A stretch of DNA of 64,000 nucleotides from assembly GCF_009429125.1 (NCBI RefSeq), contig NZ_CP045529.1:682001-746000 (forward strand). Reading direction: 5' to 3'. The DNA is from Luteimicrobium xylanilyticum. Lineage in GTDB: Bacteria > Actinomycetota > Actinomycetes > Actinomycetales > Cellulomonadaceae. A program made the translations under genes and the position numbers. Positions 26,535 through 35,688 of the stretch are shown in pieces (positions within the stretch are counted from its first letter, which is position 1; the number at the start of each line of letters is the position of its first letter). The notes below the pieces were generated by a model. It was not told where the DNA came from. It searched no databases and worked only from the letters and a program-made list of their open reading frames with translations.

Positions 26535-29500
26535 ATGAGACGTACCCGACCGACGCGCCTGCTGGTCAGCACGCTGACCTGTGGCGCCCTGCTGTGCGCG
26601 GGAGCTCTGCCCGCCCATGCCACGGAGGTGAGCGCCGTGCCTGCGGCGACCGCGACATCCCCCTCGACCTTCACCAACCCGGTGATGTTCGCGGACGTGC
26701 CCGACCCGGACGTCACGTTCGACGGCACCTACTACTACATGGTCTCCACGACCATGTACTACGCCCCCAGCGTGCCGATCATGCGCTCCACGGACCTCGT
26801 GCACTGGTCGATCGTCGGCTACACGGCACCGATCCTCGCCGACACCGACGAGCTGGCGCTCCGGAACGGCAAGAACGCGTACGCCAAGGGCACCTGGGCG
26901 GCAAGCATCCGGTACCACGACGGCACCTACTACGTGTCCGTCGGCAGTCTCACCACGGGCAAGACGTACATCTACTCGACGAAGAGCATCGAGAAGGGCC
27001 CGTGGACGACGTCCGTCCTCGACGGCTACGCGCACGACCAGTCGCTGCTCTTCGACGGCGACGACGTCTACCTCGTCTACGGCGGCGGTGCCCTCGACCT
27101 GCGCAAGCTCAAGCGCAACGGCGACGGGACGTTCGCGTGGGACGGCGCTGCGACGCGCATCGTCGACGACGCCAACGTGGGCCAGACGGCCGGCCTCAAC
27201 GCCGAGGGGTCGCACGCCTACACGATCGGCGACTACTACTACGTCTTCATGATCGAGTGGCCGACGAGCGGCATCCGCCAGGAGGTCGTCTGGCGCTCGA
27301 AGTCGCTGACCCCCCAGTCCGACGGCGGCGCCTGGGAGGGCAAGATCGTCTTCAGCCAGAAGGCGACGGTCGAGGGACAGTCCGGCGACGGCGCCGCACA
27401 GGGCGGTGTGGTCCAGGCGGCGGACGGCCAGTGGTACGCGATGCTGTTCCAGGACGAGGGCCCCGTCGGGCGCTCGCCCCAGCTCGCCAAGGTGACCTGG
27501 TCCGACGACGGCTGGCCGCAGTACCAGCTCGACGCGACCTCGGACGTCCCCGCCGCGGCCGCGTCGGCCGACCCGTCCACCGACCCGGCGGACACGGTGT
27601 CCGGCATCGTCTCGTCCGACGAGTTCGACAGCACCGCCACGAAGCCGGGCTACTGGAACAGCGCGAACGACGCCGACCTCGTCGCGTCGGCGGAGAACGC
27701 GAACAACGGCTCCAACCTCAAGCTCCAGTGGCAGTGGAACCACAACCCCGACAACCGGTACTGGTCGCTCACCGACCGTCCCGGCTACCTGCGGCTGACG
27801 ACCGGGAGCCTCGTGACGAGCATCCTCGACGCGCGCAACACGCTCACCCAGCGCACGTACGGGCCGACGAGCTCGGGGGCGATCAAGCTCGACGTGTCCC
27901 ACATGAAGGACGGTGACGTCGCCGGCATCTCCGCGTACCAGCAGAAGTACGGCTACGTCGCGGTCGAGATGAAGGACGGCGCGAAGAGCCTCGTCATGCG
28001 ACGCGCCGACAGAGACGGCAAGGTCGTCTCGAGCAGCACCCCCGTGCCGCTGAGCGCCGACACGGTCTACCTGCGCGCCGACGCGGACTACACGGGCTTC
28101 GCGAACAAGGCGTCGTTCGCCTGGTCGCTCGACGGCACCTCGTGGTCGAAGATCGGCGACCAGGTCGGTATGGAGTACAACCTGGCGCAGTTCGTCGGCT
28201 ACCGGTTCGCGATCTTCGACTACGCGACCACGACGACGGGCGGCTACGTGGACGTGGACTGGTTCCACGCGAGCGACGAGATCGGCCAGGGTCTGGCGAC
28301 GACGTGCACCGGCTCGTCGGACCTCGTCTCCAACGGCGGGTTCGAGAGCGGCTCGGTGTCGCCGTGGACCGGCAACGGCGCGGCGAAGCTCGCACTGACA
28401 ACGGACGACAAGGCGTCGGGCACGACCAGCGTCTCGGTCACCGGTCGCGAGAAGACCGGTGACGGTCCGCGCCAGGACGTCGCGCTCGAGGCCGGGGTGA
28501 CCTACCAGGTCTCCGCGAAGGTCAAGTACACGACGGGCCCCGCGACCAAGCAGTTCAACGTCACGGTCCAGGACGCCAACTACAAGGCGTACATCATGGC
28601 GTCGAAGACGGTGACGAAGGGCGAGTGGACCACGATCACGGGGTCCTACACGGTGCCGTCGTCAGGCCTCGACCTCGCCTCGGCGCACGTCTTCGTCGAG
28701 ACCGTGTGGACCGGTAGCCCGGACGCCACGAACGACCTGATGGACTTCCTCGTCGACGACGTGTCGGTGACGGGACCGGGAGCGTTCGACGGCGGCGTCC
28801 TGGCCAACGGCGGGTTCGAGGCCGGCTCGGTCGAGCCGTGGACCGGCAACGGGACGGCTCAGCTCGCGGTGACCGCGGCGGCTGCGGCGTCAGGGAGCTG
28901 CGGCGTCGACGTGACGGGACGCACCAAGACCGGTGACGGCCCGCTGCAGAGCGTCGCCGACAAGGTCACGGCGGGCGCGACGTACGACGTCGCCGCGAAG
29001 GTCAGGTACACGAGCGGGCCGGCGACCAAGCAGTTCAACGTCACGATCGAGGACAAGTCGAAGGCGTACATCATGGCGTCCACGACGGTCACGAAGGGGA
29101 AGTGGGCGACGATCAGCGGCTCGTACACGATCCCCGCGACCGGCTTCGACGTCGGGTCGGCGAAGGTGTTCGTCGAGACCGTGTGGACCGGTACGCCCGA
29201 CGCCACGGACGACCTCATGGACTTCTCGGTGGACGACGTCGCGATGACGGCCCGCGCGACCACCCCGACGCACCCCGCCGGCGACGCCGCACCCGCGAAG
29301 ACGGTCGGCAACGCCAACCCGCTGATGGACTACCAGTACGGGGCGGACCCGTGGGCCATGGTCTACGACGGTCGCGTCTACGAGTACATGACCGGCGACG
29401 GCTCGTACATCGACGCGGACGGCAACGTCGTCCAGGCGTACGAGACCGACGGCGACGGGAACGTCAAGGACAACTCGTACGGCAAGATCCAGACGATCAA

Positions 29501-31679
29501 CGTGATCTCGTCGTCCGACCTGGTGAACTGGCGCAACGAGGGGGCGATCAAGGTCGCCGGCTCGCACGGTGCGGCGACGTGGGCGTCGAACTCGTGGGCG
29601 CCCGCCGCGACGCACAAGACGATCGACGGGAAGGAGAAGTTCTTCCTGTACTTCGCCAACAGCGGCGGTGGCATCGGTGTACTGACGTCCGACTCGCCGA
29701 CGGGACCGTGGAAGGACCCGATCGGCAAGCCGATCGTCAGCTCCTCGACCCCGGGCACGTCCGGCGTCGTGTGGATGTTCGACCCGGCGGTCCTGGTGGA
29801 CGACGACGGCTCCGCCTACCTGTACTTCGGTGGCGGCGTCCCGAGCACGAACGGGACGTCGTCGGCGGACCAGACGGACCACCCGAAGTCGACGCGCGTC
29901 ATCAAGCTCGGTGACGACATGGTCTCGACCGTGGGGTCGGCGGAGACGATCGACGCGCCGGGGGTCTTCGAGGACTCGGGGATCAACAAGATCGGAGACA
30001 CGTACTACTACTCGTACTGCACCAACTTCTCCCACTCGGCGACGATCGACGGACACGAGGTCCCGACCGGGACCATCGCGTACATGACGTCGAAGAACCC
30101 GATGGGGCCGTTCACCTACCAGGGCACGATCCTCGCGAACCCGGGGAGCTTCTTCGGGGCGGGCGGCAACAACCACCACGCGATGTTCGAGTTCAAGGAC
30201 CAGTGGTACATCACGTACCACGCCCAGACGGTCCAGACGGCGCTCGTGAAGGGCGGCTCGCTCGACAAGGAGCACGGCTATCGGTCGACGCAGATCGACA
30301 CGGTGACCGTGGCCGACGACGGCTCGATCGAGCACGCGACGGGCACCTACCGGGGGGTCGACCAGGTCGGCTCGCTCGACCCGTTCCAGGAGATCTCGGC
30401 GGCGACCATCGCCTGGGACTCCGGGATCCAGGACGCCTACGACGCCGACTCGGGGATCCGCGTAGCGCCGAAGGGGTCCGACAGCTCGGGCGACCAGGTG
30501 CTGACGAACGTCGACGACGGCGAGTGGACGGCGCTCTCGGGCGTCGACTTCGGGGACGACGGCGCAGCGCGGGTCAGCGCCGATGTCCGGTCCCGGTCGG
30601 GAGGCACCGTGCAGGTGCGCCTGGACGCCGTCGACGGCGACGTCGTCGGGACGCTCGATGTCCCGGCCGGCGGCGACGACGCGGACTGGACCACGGTCTC
30701 CGTCCCGTTGACGAAGACCGTCACCGGGACGCACGACGTGTTCTTCACGTTCGCGGGTGAGGGCGACGACCACCTCTTCGACGTCGCGTCGTGGCGCTTC
30801 GTCCCGGCGGCCACCGCGCCGCAGATCACCGGGATCTCCGTCGCGGACGGCGACACGGTGTCGGGGAAGGTGACGTTCACCGTGGATCTGGGTGGTGAGG
30901 CGAAGGACGTGAAGTACACGTACGTCGAGCTGAACAAGGGCTCGGGGCAGACGTGGGTCACGGACAACACGAAGGCGGCGGGATCCACGAACGCGGGGCT
31001 GCACCCGACGCTCGTCGTCGACACCACGGCCCTGGCGAACGGCGCGTACGGTCTCAAGATCGACGCGGTGGGGACGAACGGGAAGACGACCGAGAAGAAG
31101 GTCTCCTTCACGATCAACAACCCCCCGCGGCTGTCGTTCGTGACCCCGAAGGACGGGGCCACGGTGTCCGGGAAGATGCCGGTGACCGTGGACTTGGGTG
31201 GTCAGGGCCTCAAGGCCTACAACCTGCGGGTGGACTCGGCGGGGCTGTCGTACGCGTACGAGCCGAAGGCGGGCGAGCAGACGTTCACGTGGGACTCGAC
31301 CACGGTCGCCGACGGGGTGCACACGCTGCTGGCGACGGCCACGGACACGGCCGGGAACAAGACCACGATCACCGAGAAGGTGATGGTCGCCAACACGCCC
31401 GCGTGGGACGCGAAGGCGGTCTACACGACGGGGGACCGGGTGTCCTTCGACGGGTCGACGTGGCTCGCGTCGTGGTGGACGCAGAACCAGAAGCCCGGTG
31501 ATGTGACCGGCCCTTGGCAGGAGATCGCGACGACGTCGGACGGCACCGCGGTGTGGACGGCGTCGCGGATCTTCAGCTCCGGTGACGTGGCGGTCTATCA
31601 GGGCGTGACCTACCGGGCGCAGTGGTGGACGCGGAACCAGAAGCCGGGCGACCCGAACGGCCCCTGGGAGAAGGCCTGA
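26535..31679 (+). CDS. Secreted two-headed GH43 glycosidase with CBM4/9-like, CBM6-like, Ig-like and CBM5/12 modules
   Basis: A 1714-residue secreted enzyme. Order: signal peptide (cut after about residue 29); GH43 module 1 (about 46-330; catalytic base D57 in VPDPDV, acid E224 in NAEGSHAY) with a beta-sandwich (about 360-580); two similar CBM4/9-like repeats (about 595-750 and 754-910, both with NGGFE and WTGNG); GH43 module 2 (about 925-1285; base D938 in GADPWAM, acid Glu in FEDSGINKI); a CBM6-like region (about 1288-1426); two Ig-like modules (about 1430-1620); and two CBM5/12-like repeats (NQKPGD) at the end. Probable xylosidase and arabinofuranosidase acting on arabinoxylan or arabinan. 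ATG 26535 follows GAAGGGAAG. Specificities of the two heads are not readable from sequence. Confidence 0.9.
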   Translation: MRRTRPTRLLVSTLTCGALLCAGALPAHATEVSAVPAATATSPSTFTNPVMFADVPDPDVTFDGTYYYMVSTTMYYAPSVPIMRSTDLVHWSIVGYTAPILADTDELALRNGKNAYAKGTWAASIRYHDGTYYVSVGSLTTGKTYIYSTKSIEKGPWTTSVLDGYAHDQSLLFDGDDVYLVYGGGALDLRKLKRNGDGTFAWDGAATRIVDDANVGQTAGLNAEGSHAYTIGDYYYVFMIEWPTSGIRQEVVWRSKSLTPQSDGGAWEGKIVFSQKATVEGQSGDGAAQGGVVQAADGQWYAMLFQDEGPVGRSPQLAKVTWSDDGWPQYQLDATSDVPAAAASADPSTDPADTVSGIVSSDEFDSTATKPGYWNSANDADLVASAENANNGSNLKLQWQWNHNPDNRYWSLTDRPGYLRLTTGSLVTSILDARNTLTQRTYGPTSSGAIKLDVSHMKDGDVAGISAYQQKYGYVAVEMKDGAKSLVMRRADRDGKVVSSSTPVPLSADTVYLRADADYTGFANKASFAWSLDGTSWSKIGDQVGMEYNLAQFVGYRFAIFDYATTTTGGYVDVDWFHASDEIGQGLATTCTGSSDLVSNGGFESGSVSPWTGNGAAKLALTTDDKASGTTSVSVTGREKTGDGPRQDVALEAGVTYQVSAKVKYTTGPATKQFNVTVQDANYKAYIMASKTVTKGEWTTITGSYTVPSSGLDLASAHVFVETVWTGSPDATNDLMDFLVDDVSVTGPGAFDGGVLANGGFEAGSVEPWTGNGTAQLAVTAAAAASGSCGVDVTGRTKTGDGPLQSVADKVTAGATYDVAAKVRYTSGPATKQFNVTIEDKSKAYIMASTTVTKGKWATISGSYTIPATGFDVGSAKVFVETVWTGTPDATDDLMDFSVDDVAMTARATTPTHPAGDAAPAKTVGNANPLMDYQYGADPWAMVYDGRVYEYMTGDGSYIDADGNVVQAYETDGDGNVKDNSYGKIQTINVISSSDLVNWRNEGAIKVAGSHGAATWASNSWAPAATHKTIDGKEKFFLYFANSGGGIGVLTSDSPTGPWKDPIGKPIVSSSTPGTSGVVWMFDPAVLVDDDGSAYLYFGGGVPSTNGTSSADQTDHPKSTRVIKLGDDMVSTVGSAETIDAPGVFEDSGINKIGDTYYYSYCTNFSHSATIDGHEVPTGTIAYMTSKNPMGPFTYQGTILANPGSFFGAGGNNHHAMFEFKDQWYITYHAQTVQTALVKGGSLDKEHGYRSTQIDTVTVADDGSIEHATGTYRGVDQVGSLDPFQEISAATIAWDSGIQDAYDADSGIRVAPKGSDSSGDQVLTNVDDGEWTALSGVDFGDDGAARVSADVRSRSGGTVQVRLDAVDGDVVGTLDVPAGGDDADWTTVSVPLTKTVTGTHDVFFTFAGEGDDHLFDVASWRFVPAATAPQITGISVADGDTVSGKVTFTVDLGGEAKDVKYTYVELNKGSGQTWVTDNTKAAGSTNAGLHPTLVVDTTALANGAYGLKIDAVGTNGKTTEKKVSFTINNPPRLSFVTPKDGATVSGKMPVTVDLGGQGLKAYNLRVDSAGLSYAYEPKAGEQTFTWDSTTVADGVHTLLATATDTAGNKTTITEKVMVANTPAWDAKAVYTTGDRVSFDGSTWLASWWTQNQKPGDVTGPWQEIATTSDGTAVWTASRIFSSGDVAVYQGVTYRAQWWTRNQKPGDPNGPWEKA

Positions 31680-31697
31680 CGGACCGGTCGCACCACA

Positions 31698-31735
31698 GGC
31701 GGCGGCGTCACCCGGACTCGGGTGGCGCCGCCGCC
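31698..31735. terminator. Bidirectional terminator between GH43 and GH51 genes
   Basis: A 17-bp stem with one G-T pair (31698-31714 with 31719-31735) and a 4-base loop lies between the convergent stops at 31679 and 31770, so it can serve both genes. Confidence 0.8.
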
Positions 31736-31769
31736 GTGTCGGCGCGGGCGGGCGGCCCGGCGGCGTAGG

Positions 31770-33305
31770 TCAGGCGCGCGCGAGGCGTCCCTCGAACGCG
31801 GTCCAGGACTCGGGGGCGAGCCGGATCGTCGTCGAGCCGCCGCTCCCGGGCGTCACGGCGCGCGCGACGTCGACGGTGGACCAGCACTCGCGCTGGACCT
31901 TCGCGGCGTGCTCGGGTCCGGCGACGGCCGGCTCGCGGTCGGCGAGCATCTGTCGGCCCTGCTCGAGCGTGACGACGGCGCCGGCGTGGGCCACCTCGAC
32001 CTCGACGACCTCGTCGCCACGGTTGGTGAGGAAGACGGCGAGGGCTCCGTCGTCGTCGACGGTCGCGGCGGCCGTGACGAGCGGGACGTCCCCGTGCCGC
32101 GCGGTCGCGTACGACGGCGCCTCCACGCGGAGGTCGAGGGCCTCGCCGCGGGCGAGACGTGCCGTCGTCGCGAAGGGGTGGAAGGTGGGCTGGCGCCAGG
32201 CCTCGCCGCCGGGCTCGGTCATGATCGGCGCGATCACGTTGACGAGCTGGGCGAGGCAGGCGACGGGAACCCGGTCGGCGTGGTTGAGGAGCGTGACGAG
32301 CAGGTCGCCGACGACGACGGCGTCGAGCCCGGAGTAGACGTCCTCGATGATGCGGGGGGCGTCGCGCTGGATCGGGAGGTTCGACTCGCCGGGGAAGCGG
32401 GAGTCGAGGTACCAGACGTTCCACTCGTCGAAGGAGACGGTGATCTGCTTGTCGGAGCGGCGACGAGCCGCCACGGCGTCGGCGGACGCGACGACGCGCC
32501 GGATGAACCGGTCCATCCCGGTCCCGGACCCGAGGAAGCTGGCGCGGTCGCCGTCGTGCTCCTCGTAGTAGGCGTGCATGGAGATGTGGTCGACGAGGTC
32601 GTAGGTGTACGACAGGACGGTCTGCTCCCACTCGCCGAACGTCGGCATGTCCATGGCGGAGGAACCGCAGACCACGAGCGAGATCGCGGGGTCGACGAGC
32701 TTCATGGCCTTGCCGGCCTCGGCGGCGAGCTTGCCGTACTCGTGGGCGTCCTTGTGCCCGATCTGCCAGGGCCCGTCCATCTCGTTGCCGAGGCACCAGA
32801 GGCGGACGCCGTAGGGCTCGGTGCGGCCGTTCGCGATCCGCAGGTCGGCCCAGCGGGTGCCGGCCTCACCGTTGCAGTACTCGACGAGCGCGGCGGCGGC
32901 CTCGACGCCGCGGGTCCCGAGGTTGACGGCCATCATCGGCTCGACGCCCTCGCGCTCGGCCCACTGCAGGAACTCGTCGGTGCCGACGAGGTTGGGCTCG
33001 ACGGTCCGCCACGCGAGGTCGAGGAAGGGCTTGCGGTCCCGGGCGGGGCCGACGCCGTCCTCCCAGCGGTAGTTCGAGACGAAGTTGCCGCCCGGGTAGC
33101 GCAGTATCGTGACGCCGAGCTCGTGGGTGAGGTCGGCGACGTCGCGGCGGAAGCCGTGCTCGTCGGCGGTCGGGTGGCCGGGCTCGTAGATCCCGGTGTA
33201 GACCGCGCGGCCCAGGTGCTCGACGAACGAGCCGAACAGCCGCCGGTCGACGGTGCCGACACGGAAGTCGGGGTGCAGGGTCACACGGGCGTGGGGGTGC
33301 GTCAT
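31770..33305 (-). CDS. Alpha-L-arabinofuranosidase, GH51
   Basis: 511-residue intracellular enzyme (no signal peptide) that removes terminal arabinofuranose from imported arabino-oligosaccharides. It has the GH51 features FGSFVEHLGRAVYTGIYEPGH, LRYPGGNFVSNYRWEDGVGP, the acid/base E175 in CLGNEMDG and the nucleophile E294 in FDEWNVW, followed by the C-terminal beta-sandwich. ATG 33305 (complement) follows GAGGAC. A LacI-type operator lies at 33360-33373. It complements the secreted GH43 enzyme and the furanose importer. Confidence 0.95.
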   Translation of the reverse strand: MTHPHARVTLHPDFRVGTVDRRLFGSFVEHLGRAVYTGIYEPGHPTADEHGFRRDVADLTHELGVTILRYPGGNFVSNYRWEDGVGPARDRKPFLDLAWRTVEPNLVGTDEFLQWAEREGVEPMMAVNLGTRGVEAAAALVEYCNGEAGTRWADLRIANGRTEPYGVRLWCLGNEMDGPWQIGHKDAHEYGKLAAEAGKAMKLVDPAISLVVCGSSAMDMPTFGEWEQTVLSYTYDLVDHISMHAYYEEHDGDRASFLGSGTGMDRFIRRVVASADAVAARRRSDKQITVSFDEWNVWYLDSRFPGESNLPIQRDAPRIIEDVYSGLDAVVVGDLLVTLLNHADRVPVACLAQLVNVIAPIMTEPGGEAWRQPTFHPFATTARLARGEALDLRVEAPSYATARHGDVPLVTAAATVDDDGALAVFLTNRGDEVVEVEVAHAGAVVTLEQGRQMLADREPAVAGPEHAAKVQRECWSTVDVARAVTPGSGGSTTIRLAPESWTAFEGRLARA

Positions 33306-33359
33306 CGGTCCTCGTCTTCTGCTGCGGCCTCGATCGCGCGGGACGCGCGGGCGACGTGA

Positions 33360-33373
33360 TGTTAGCGCTCTCA
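33360..33373 (-). promoter_or_regulatory. LacI-type operator upstream of GH51
   Basis: TGTTAGCGCTCTCA (complement TGAGAGCGCTAACA) shares the AGCGCTAACA half with both operators of ytfQ at 21387-21430. It lies 55 bases before the GH51 start, suggesting one LacI regulator controls importer and arabinofuranosidase. Confidence 0.65.
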
Positions 33374-33436
33374 TCTGAATGTTCGTGAAGAGGACCGGCG
33401 CATCCCGACCCTCTCGCTGTCGCGGTCTCCCGGCGG

Positions 33437-34252
33437 TCAGCTCCCGGGTGCTAGTCGTGCGAAAGGCGCCCCGCGCATCGATGTCAGGCCGGACCCGTCG
33501 CGCGCGTCCGTGACGACCTGGCTTAGCCGTTCGGCGGGGACGGCGACGATGGTCGCGTCCCGACCGAGGGTGGGGGTCGGTGCGAGCGCGACGACCTGGC
33601 CCGCGGTCTCGGCCAGCGCCCGGGTGATCGACGCCAGCAGCGGGGTCCGGACCGACAGGCCGTGCGTGGCGGTGAGCCCGTCGGCGCCGACGAACGCATG
33701 GTCGACGCGGATCCCGCGCAGGCTGGCCTCCGCGACCGGGCCGACCAGTGCGAGCGTCCCGGGCTGGGTCGTGCCGCCGGTGAGGATGACCTCGGCGTCG
33801 CTCGCCGAGAGCTCGACCGCGACGACGAGCGCGTTGGTGACGACCGTCAGGCCGGGCACGTCCGCGAGCTCCCGGGCGACGGCGCGTGCGCAGGGTCCCG
33901 CGCTGAGGGCCACGGTGTCGCCGGGCCGGACCAGCGCGGCGGCGAGCGTGGCGATCGTACGCAGGCTCGGGGCGTCGTCGGCCTCGTCGTCCGTGGTGGC
34001 GGCGGCCGCGGGTGCGGCCGCAGCAGCGTGGGTGAGGGATGCGCCACCGCGGTGGCGGACGAGGAGACCTTCGGCGTCGAGCCGGCGCAGGTCGCGGCGG
34101 ATCGTCGCCTCGGACGCGCGGGTCAGCCTGGCGAGGTCGTGCAGGGAGGCGACGCGGTTGGCGCGGACGTGCTCGACGATCGCGCGTCGCCGTGCGAAGG
34201 GGTGCACGGCGTGCTCGTCCTCGTCGACGGCGGTCCGTTCGGCGACGAGCAT
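33437..34252 (-). CDS. DeoR family transcriptional regulator
   Basis: 271 residues: an N-terminal DeoR helix-turn-helix (RRRAIVEHVRANRVASLHDLARLT then SEATIRRDLRRLDAEGLLVRHRGGA), an Ala-rich linker with acidic stretch, and a DeoR C-terminal sugar-phosphate sensor domain with TVALSAGPCARAVARELAD, VILTGGTT, GPVAEASLRG and HAFVGADGL. Such regulators usually sense phosphorylated sugars. The target is unknown; it is divergent from a LacI gene and downstream, on the same strand, lies GH51. ATG 34252 follows GAGGGAG. Confidence 0.88.
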   Translation of the reverse strand: MLVAERTAVDEDEHAVHPFARRRAIVEHVRANRVASLHDLARLTRASEATIRRDLRRLDAEGLLVRHRGGASLTHAAAAAPAAAATTDDEADDAPSLRTIATLAAALVRPGDTVALSAGPCARAVARELADVPGLTVVTNALVVAVELSASDAEVILTGGTTQPGTLALVGPVAEASLRGIRVDHAFVGADGLTATHGLSVRTPLLASITRALAETAGQVVALAPTPTLGRDATIVAVPAERLSQVVTDARDGSGLTSMRGAPFARLAPGS

Positions 34253-34306
34253 GCGCGCTCACTCCCTCGTGGCTCTCGACGATGGGCTCGGGCGGCGAGC
34301 CGCCGT

Positions 34307-34336
34307 TGTTAACGTTATCAGCAGACAGCGTTGTCT
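34307..34336. promoter_or_regulatory. Two dyads in the DeoR-LacI divergent region
   Basis: TGTTAACGTTATCA at 34307-34320 fits the LacI-type form (TGT, central CG). Right after it, AGACA-GCGT-TGTCT at 34323-34336 is a separate inverted repeat. Either or both could control the divergent deoR and lacI genes. Confidence 0.5.
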
Positions 34337-34434
34337 TTCGAGGGAGACGCGGGGGACGACGCGCCGACGGACGGCTCGCGAACCAGGGCCTGACCGCCCT
34401 TGGCCTCCGCGAAAGGTGCGCGAGGCACCATCGC

Positions 34435-34440
34435 TATGAT
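34435..34440 (+). promoter_or_regulatory. -10 box for LacI regulator gene, probable leaderless start
   Basis: TATGAT, one base from the TATAAT consensus, ends six bases before the ATG at 34447, with a run of C between. No ribosome-binding site is present. Confidence 0.6.
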
Positions 34441-34446
34441 TCCCCC

Positions 34447-35502
34447 ATGACGACAGGTCCAGCCGTCGCGCCGGGGACGCGCGGTCGCGGAGGGCGTCCG
34501 AGGACGGGCCCCTCGATCGGCGACGTCGCCAGGCTCGCCGGGGTGTCCGCGCAGACCGTCTCCCGGGTCTCCACGGGGGCCGACAACGTGCGCGCCGACA
34601 CCCGGCAGCGCGTGCTCGACGCGATGGAGCAGCTCGGCTACTCCCCGAACCACGCCGCCCGGGCGCTGCGCAACGGGAGCTTCCGGACGATCGGCGTCAT
34701 CGCGCACCAGCTCGCCCGCACCGGGGAGTCGCGGACCGTCGAGGCCGTCGTCGAGGCCACGCGTGCCGCGGGCTACACCATCACCCTCGTCGACGTCGAG
34801 CACCCCGAGGCGTCCGACGTCTCGGAGGCCGTCCAGCGTCTGAGCCACCAGTCGATCGACGGGCTCGTCATCATCCGCGCCGAGCCGGCGTCGCCCACGA
34901 GCCTCGTCCTGCCGGACCGGCTGCCCGTCGCGGTCTCCGACTCGCGCTTCGCCGGCCACCACCCCACGGTGGCGGCCGACCAGGAGTCCGGCACCCGCCA
35001 AGCGGTCCAGCACCTCCTCGACGCCGGGCACCGCACGGTCCACCACGTGGCCGGCCCCGAGACGTCGATCCCCGCCACGATGCGCGTCGAGGCGTGGGAG
35101 GAGCTCCTGGCGGCGAGCGGCCGTCCCTCCGTCGCGCCGCTCCACGGCGACTGGTCCGCCCGGTCGGGCTACGAGCTCGGCCGGAGGCTCGCCGCCGACC
35201 CCGACGTGACCGCGGTCTTCGCGGCCAACGACGAGATGGCCGTCGGCGTCATGCGCGCGCTCCACGAGGAGGGGCTGCGCGTCCCCGAGGACGTCAGCGT
35301 CGTCGGCTTCGACGACCTGCCGCTGTCGGAGTACCTCTGGCCCCCGCTGACCACGGTCCGGCAGGACTTCCCCCGGATCGGGCGCGAGCTCGTGGACATG
35401 GTCCTGCGTCAGCTCCGCGGCGAGGTGCTCACGGACCTGCGCGTCGTCGTCGGGGTCGAGCTCGTGGAGCGGGGGAGCGTGGCGCCGCCTCGTCCGCGCT
35501 GA
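34447..35502 (+). CDS. LacI family transcriptional regulator
   Basis: 351 residues. After a 20-residue Arg/Gly-rich lead the DNA-binding domain reads SIGDVARLAGVSAQTVSRV with hinge helix region NHAARALRNG; the rest is the periplasmic-binding-like sugar sensor domain (FRTIGVIAHQLART, AVSDSRF, DAGHRTVHHVAGP, VFAANDEMAVGVMRALHEEG, VSVVGFDDLPLSEYLWPPLTTVRQDF). It probably represses the arabino-type genes on either side; candidate operators are at 21387, 21417, 33360 and 34307. It lacks a ribosome-binding site and is preceded by a -10 box at the leaderless distance. It converges with tatA. Confidence 0.92.
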   Translation: MTTGPAVAPGTRGRGGRPRTGPSIGDVARLAGVSAQTVSRVSTGADNVRADTRQRVLDAMEQLGYSPNHAARALRNGSFRTIGVIAHQLARTGESRTVEAVVEATRAAGYTITLVDVEHPEASDVSEAVQRLSHQSIDGLVIIRAEPASPTSLVLPDRLPVAVSDSRFAGHHPTVAADQESGTRQAVQHLLDAGHRTVHHVAGPETSIPATMRVEAWEELLAASGRPSVAPLHGDWSARSGYELGRRLAADPDVTAVFAANDEMAVGVMRALHEEGLRVPEDVSVVGFDDLPLSEYLWPPLTTVRQDFPRIGRELVDMVLRQLRGEVLTDLRVVVGVELVERGSVAPPRPR

Positions 35503-35505
35503 CTC

Positions 35506-35688
35506 CTACTGCTCGCGCTCGGGCGCGGTCGCGGGCGGCACCAGGGGGGCTGCCTCGGGCGCGTCCTGGACCTCGCTCCTGAACGCACGCAGCGACTGCC
35601 CGACGCTCCTCGCGAGCTCGGGCAGGCGGCGCGCGCCGAACAGGAGCAGTACGACGAGCAGCAGCACGACGTAGTGGATCGGCTTCAT
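35506..35688 (-). CDS. tatA: Twin-arginine translocase subunit TatA/TatE
   Basis: 60 residues with the TatA layout: short N-terminus, a single membrane helix (HYVVLLLVVLLLFG), the FGARRLPELARSVGQSLRAFRSE amphipathic helix with the conserved FG...LP motif, then an acidic/Pro tail. GGAGGT lies 6 bases before the ATG, and the ATG overlaps the stop of the upstream aldo-keto reductase gene (ATGA). It is therefore the last gene of the fucose operon, an unexpected place for a Tat subunit. No tatB or tatC is nearby, so it is probably a second copy. Confidence 0.88.
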   Translation of the reverse strand: MKPIHYVVLLLVVLLLFGARRLPELARSVGQSLRAFRSEVQDAPEAAPLVPPATAPEREQ

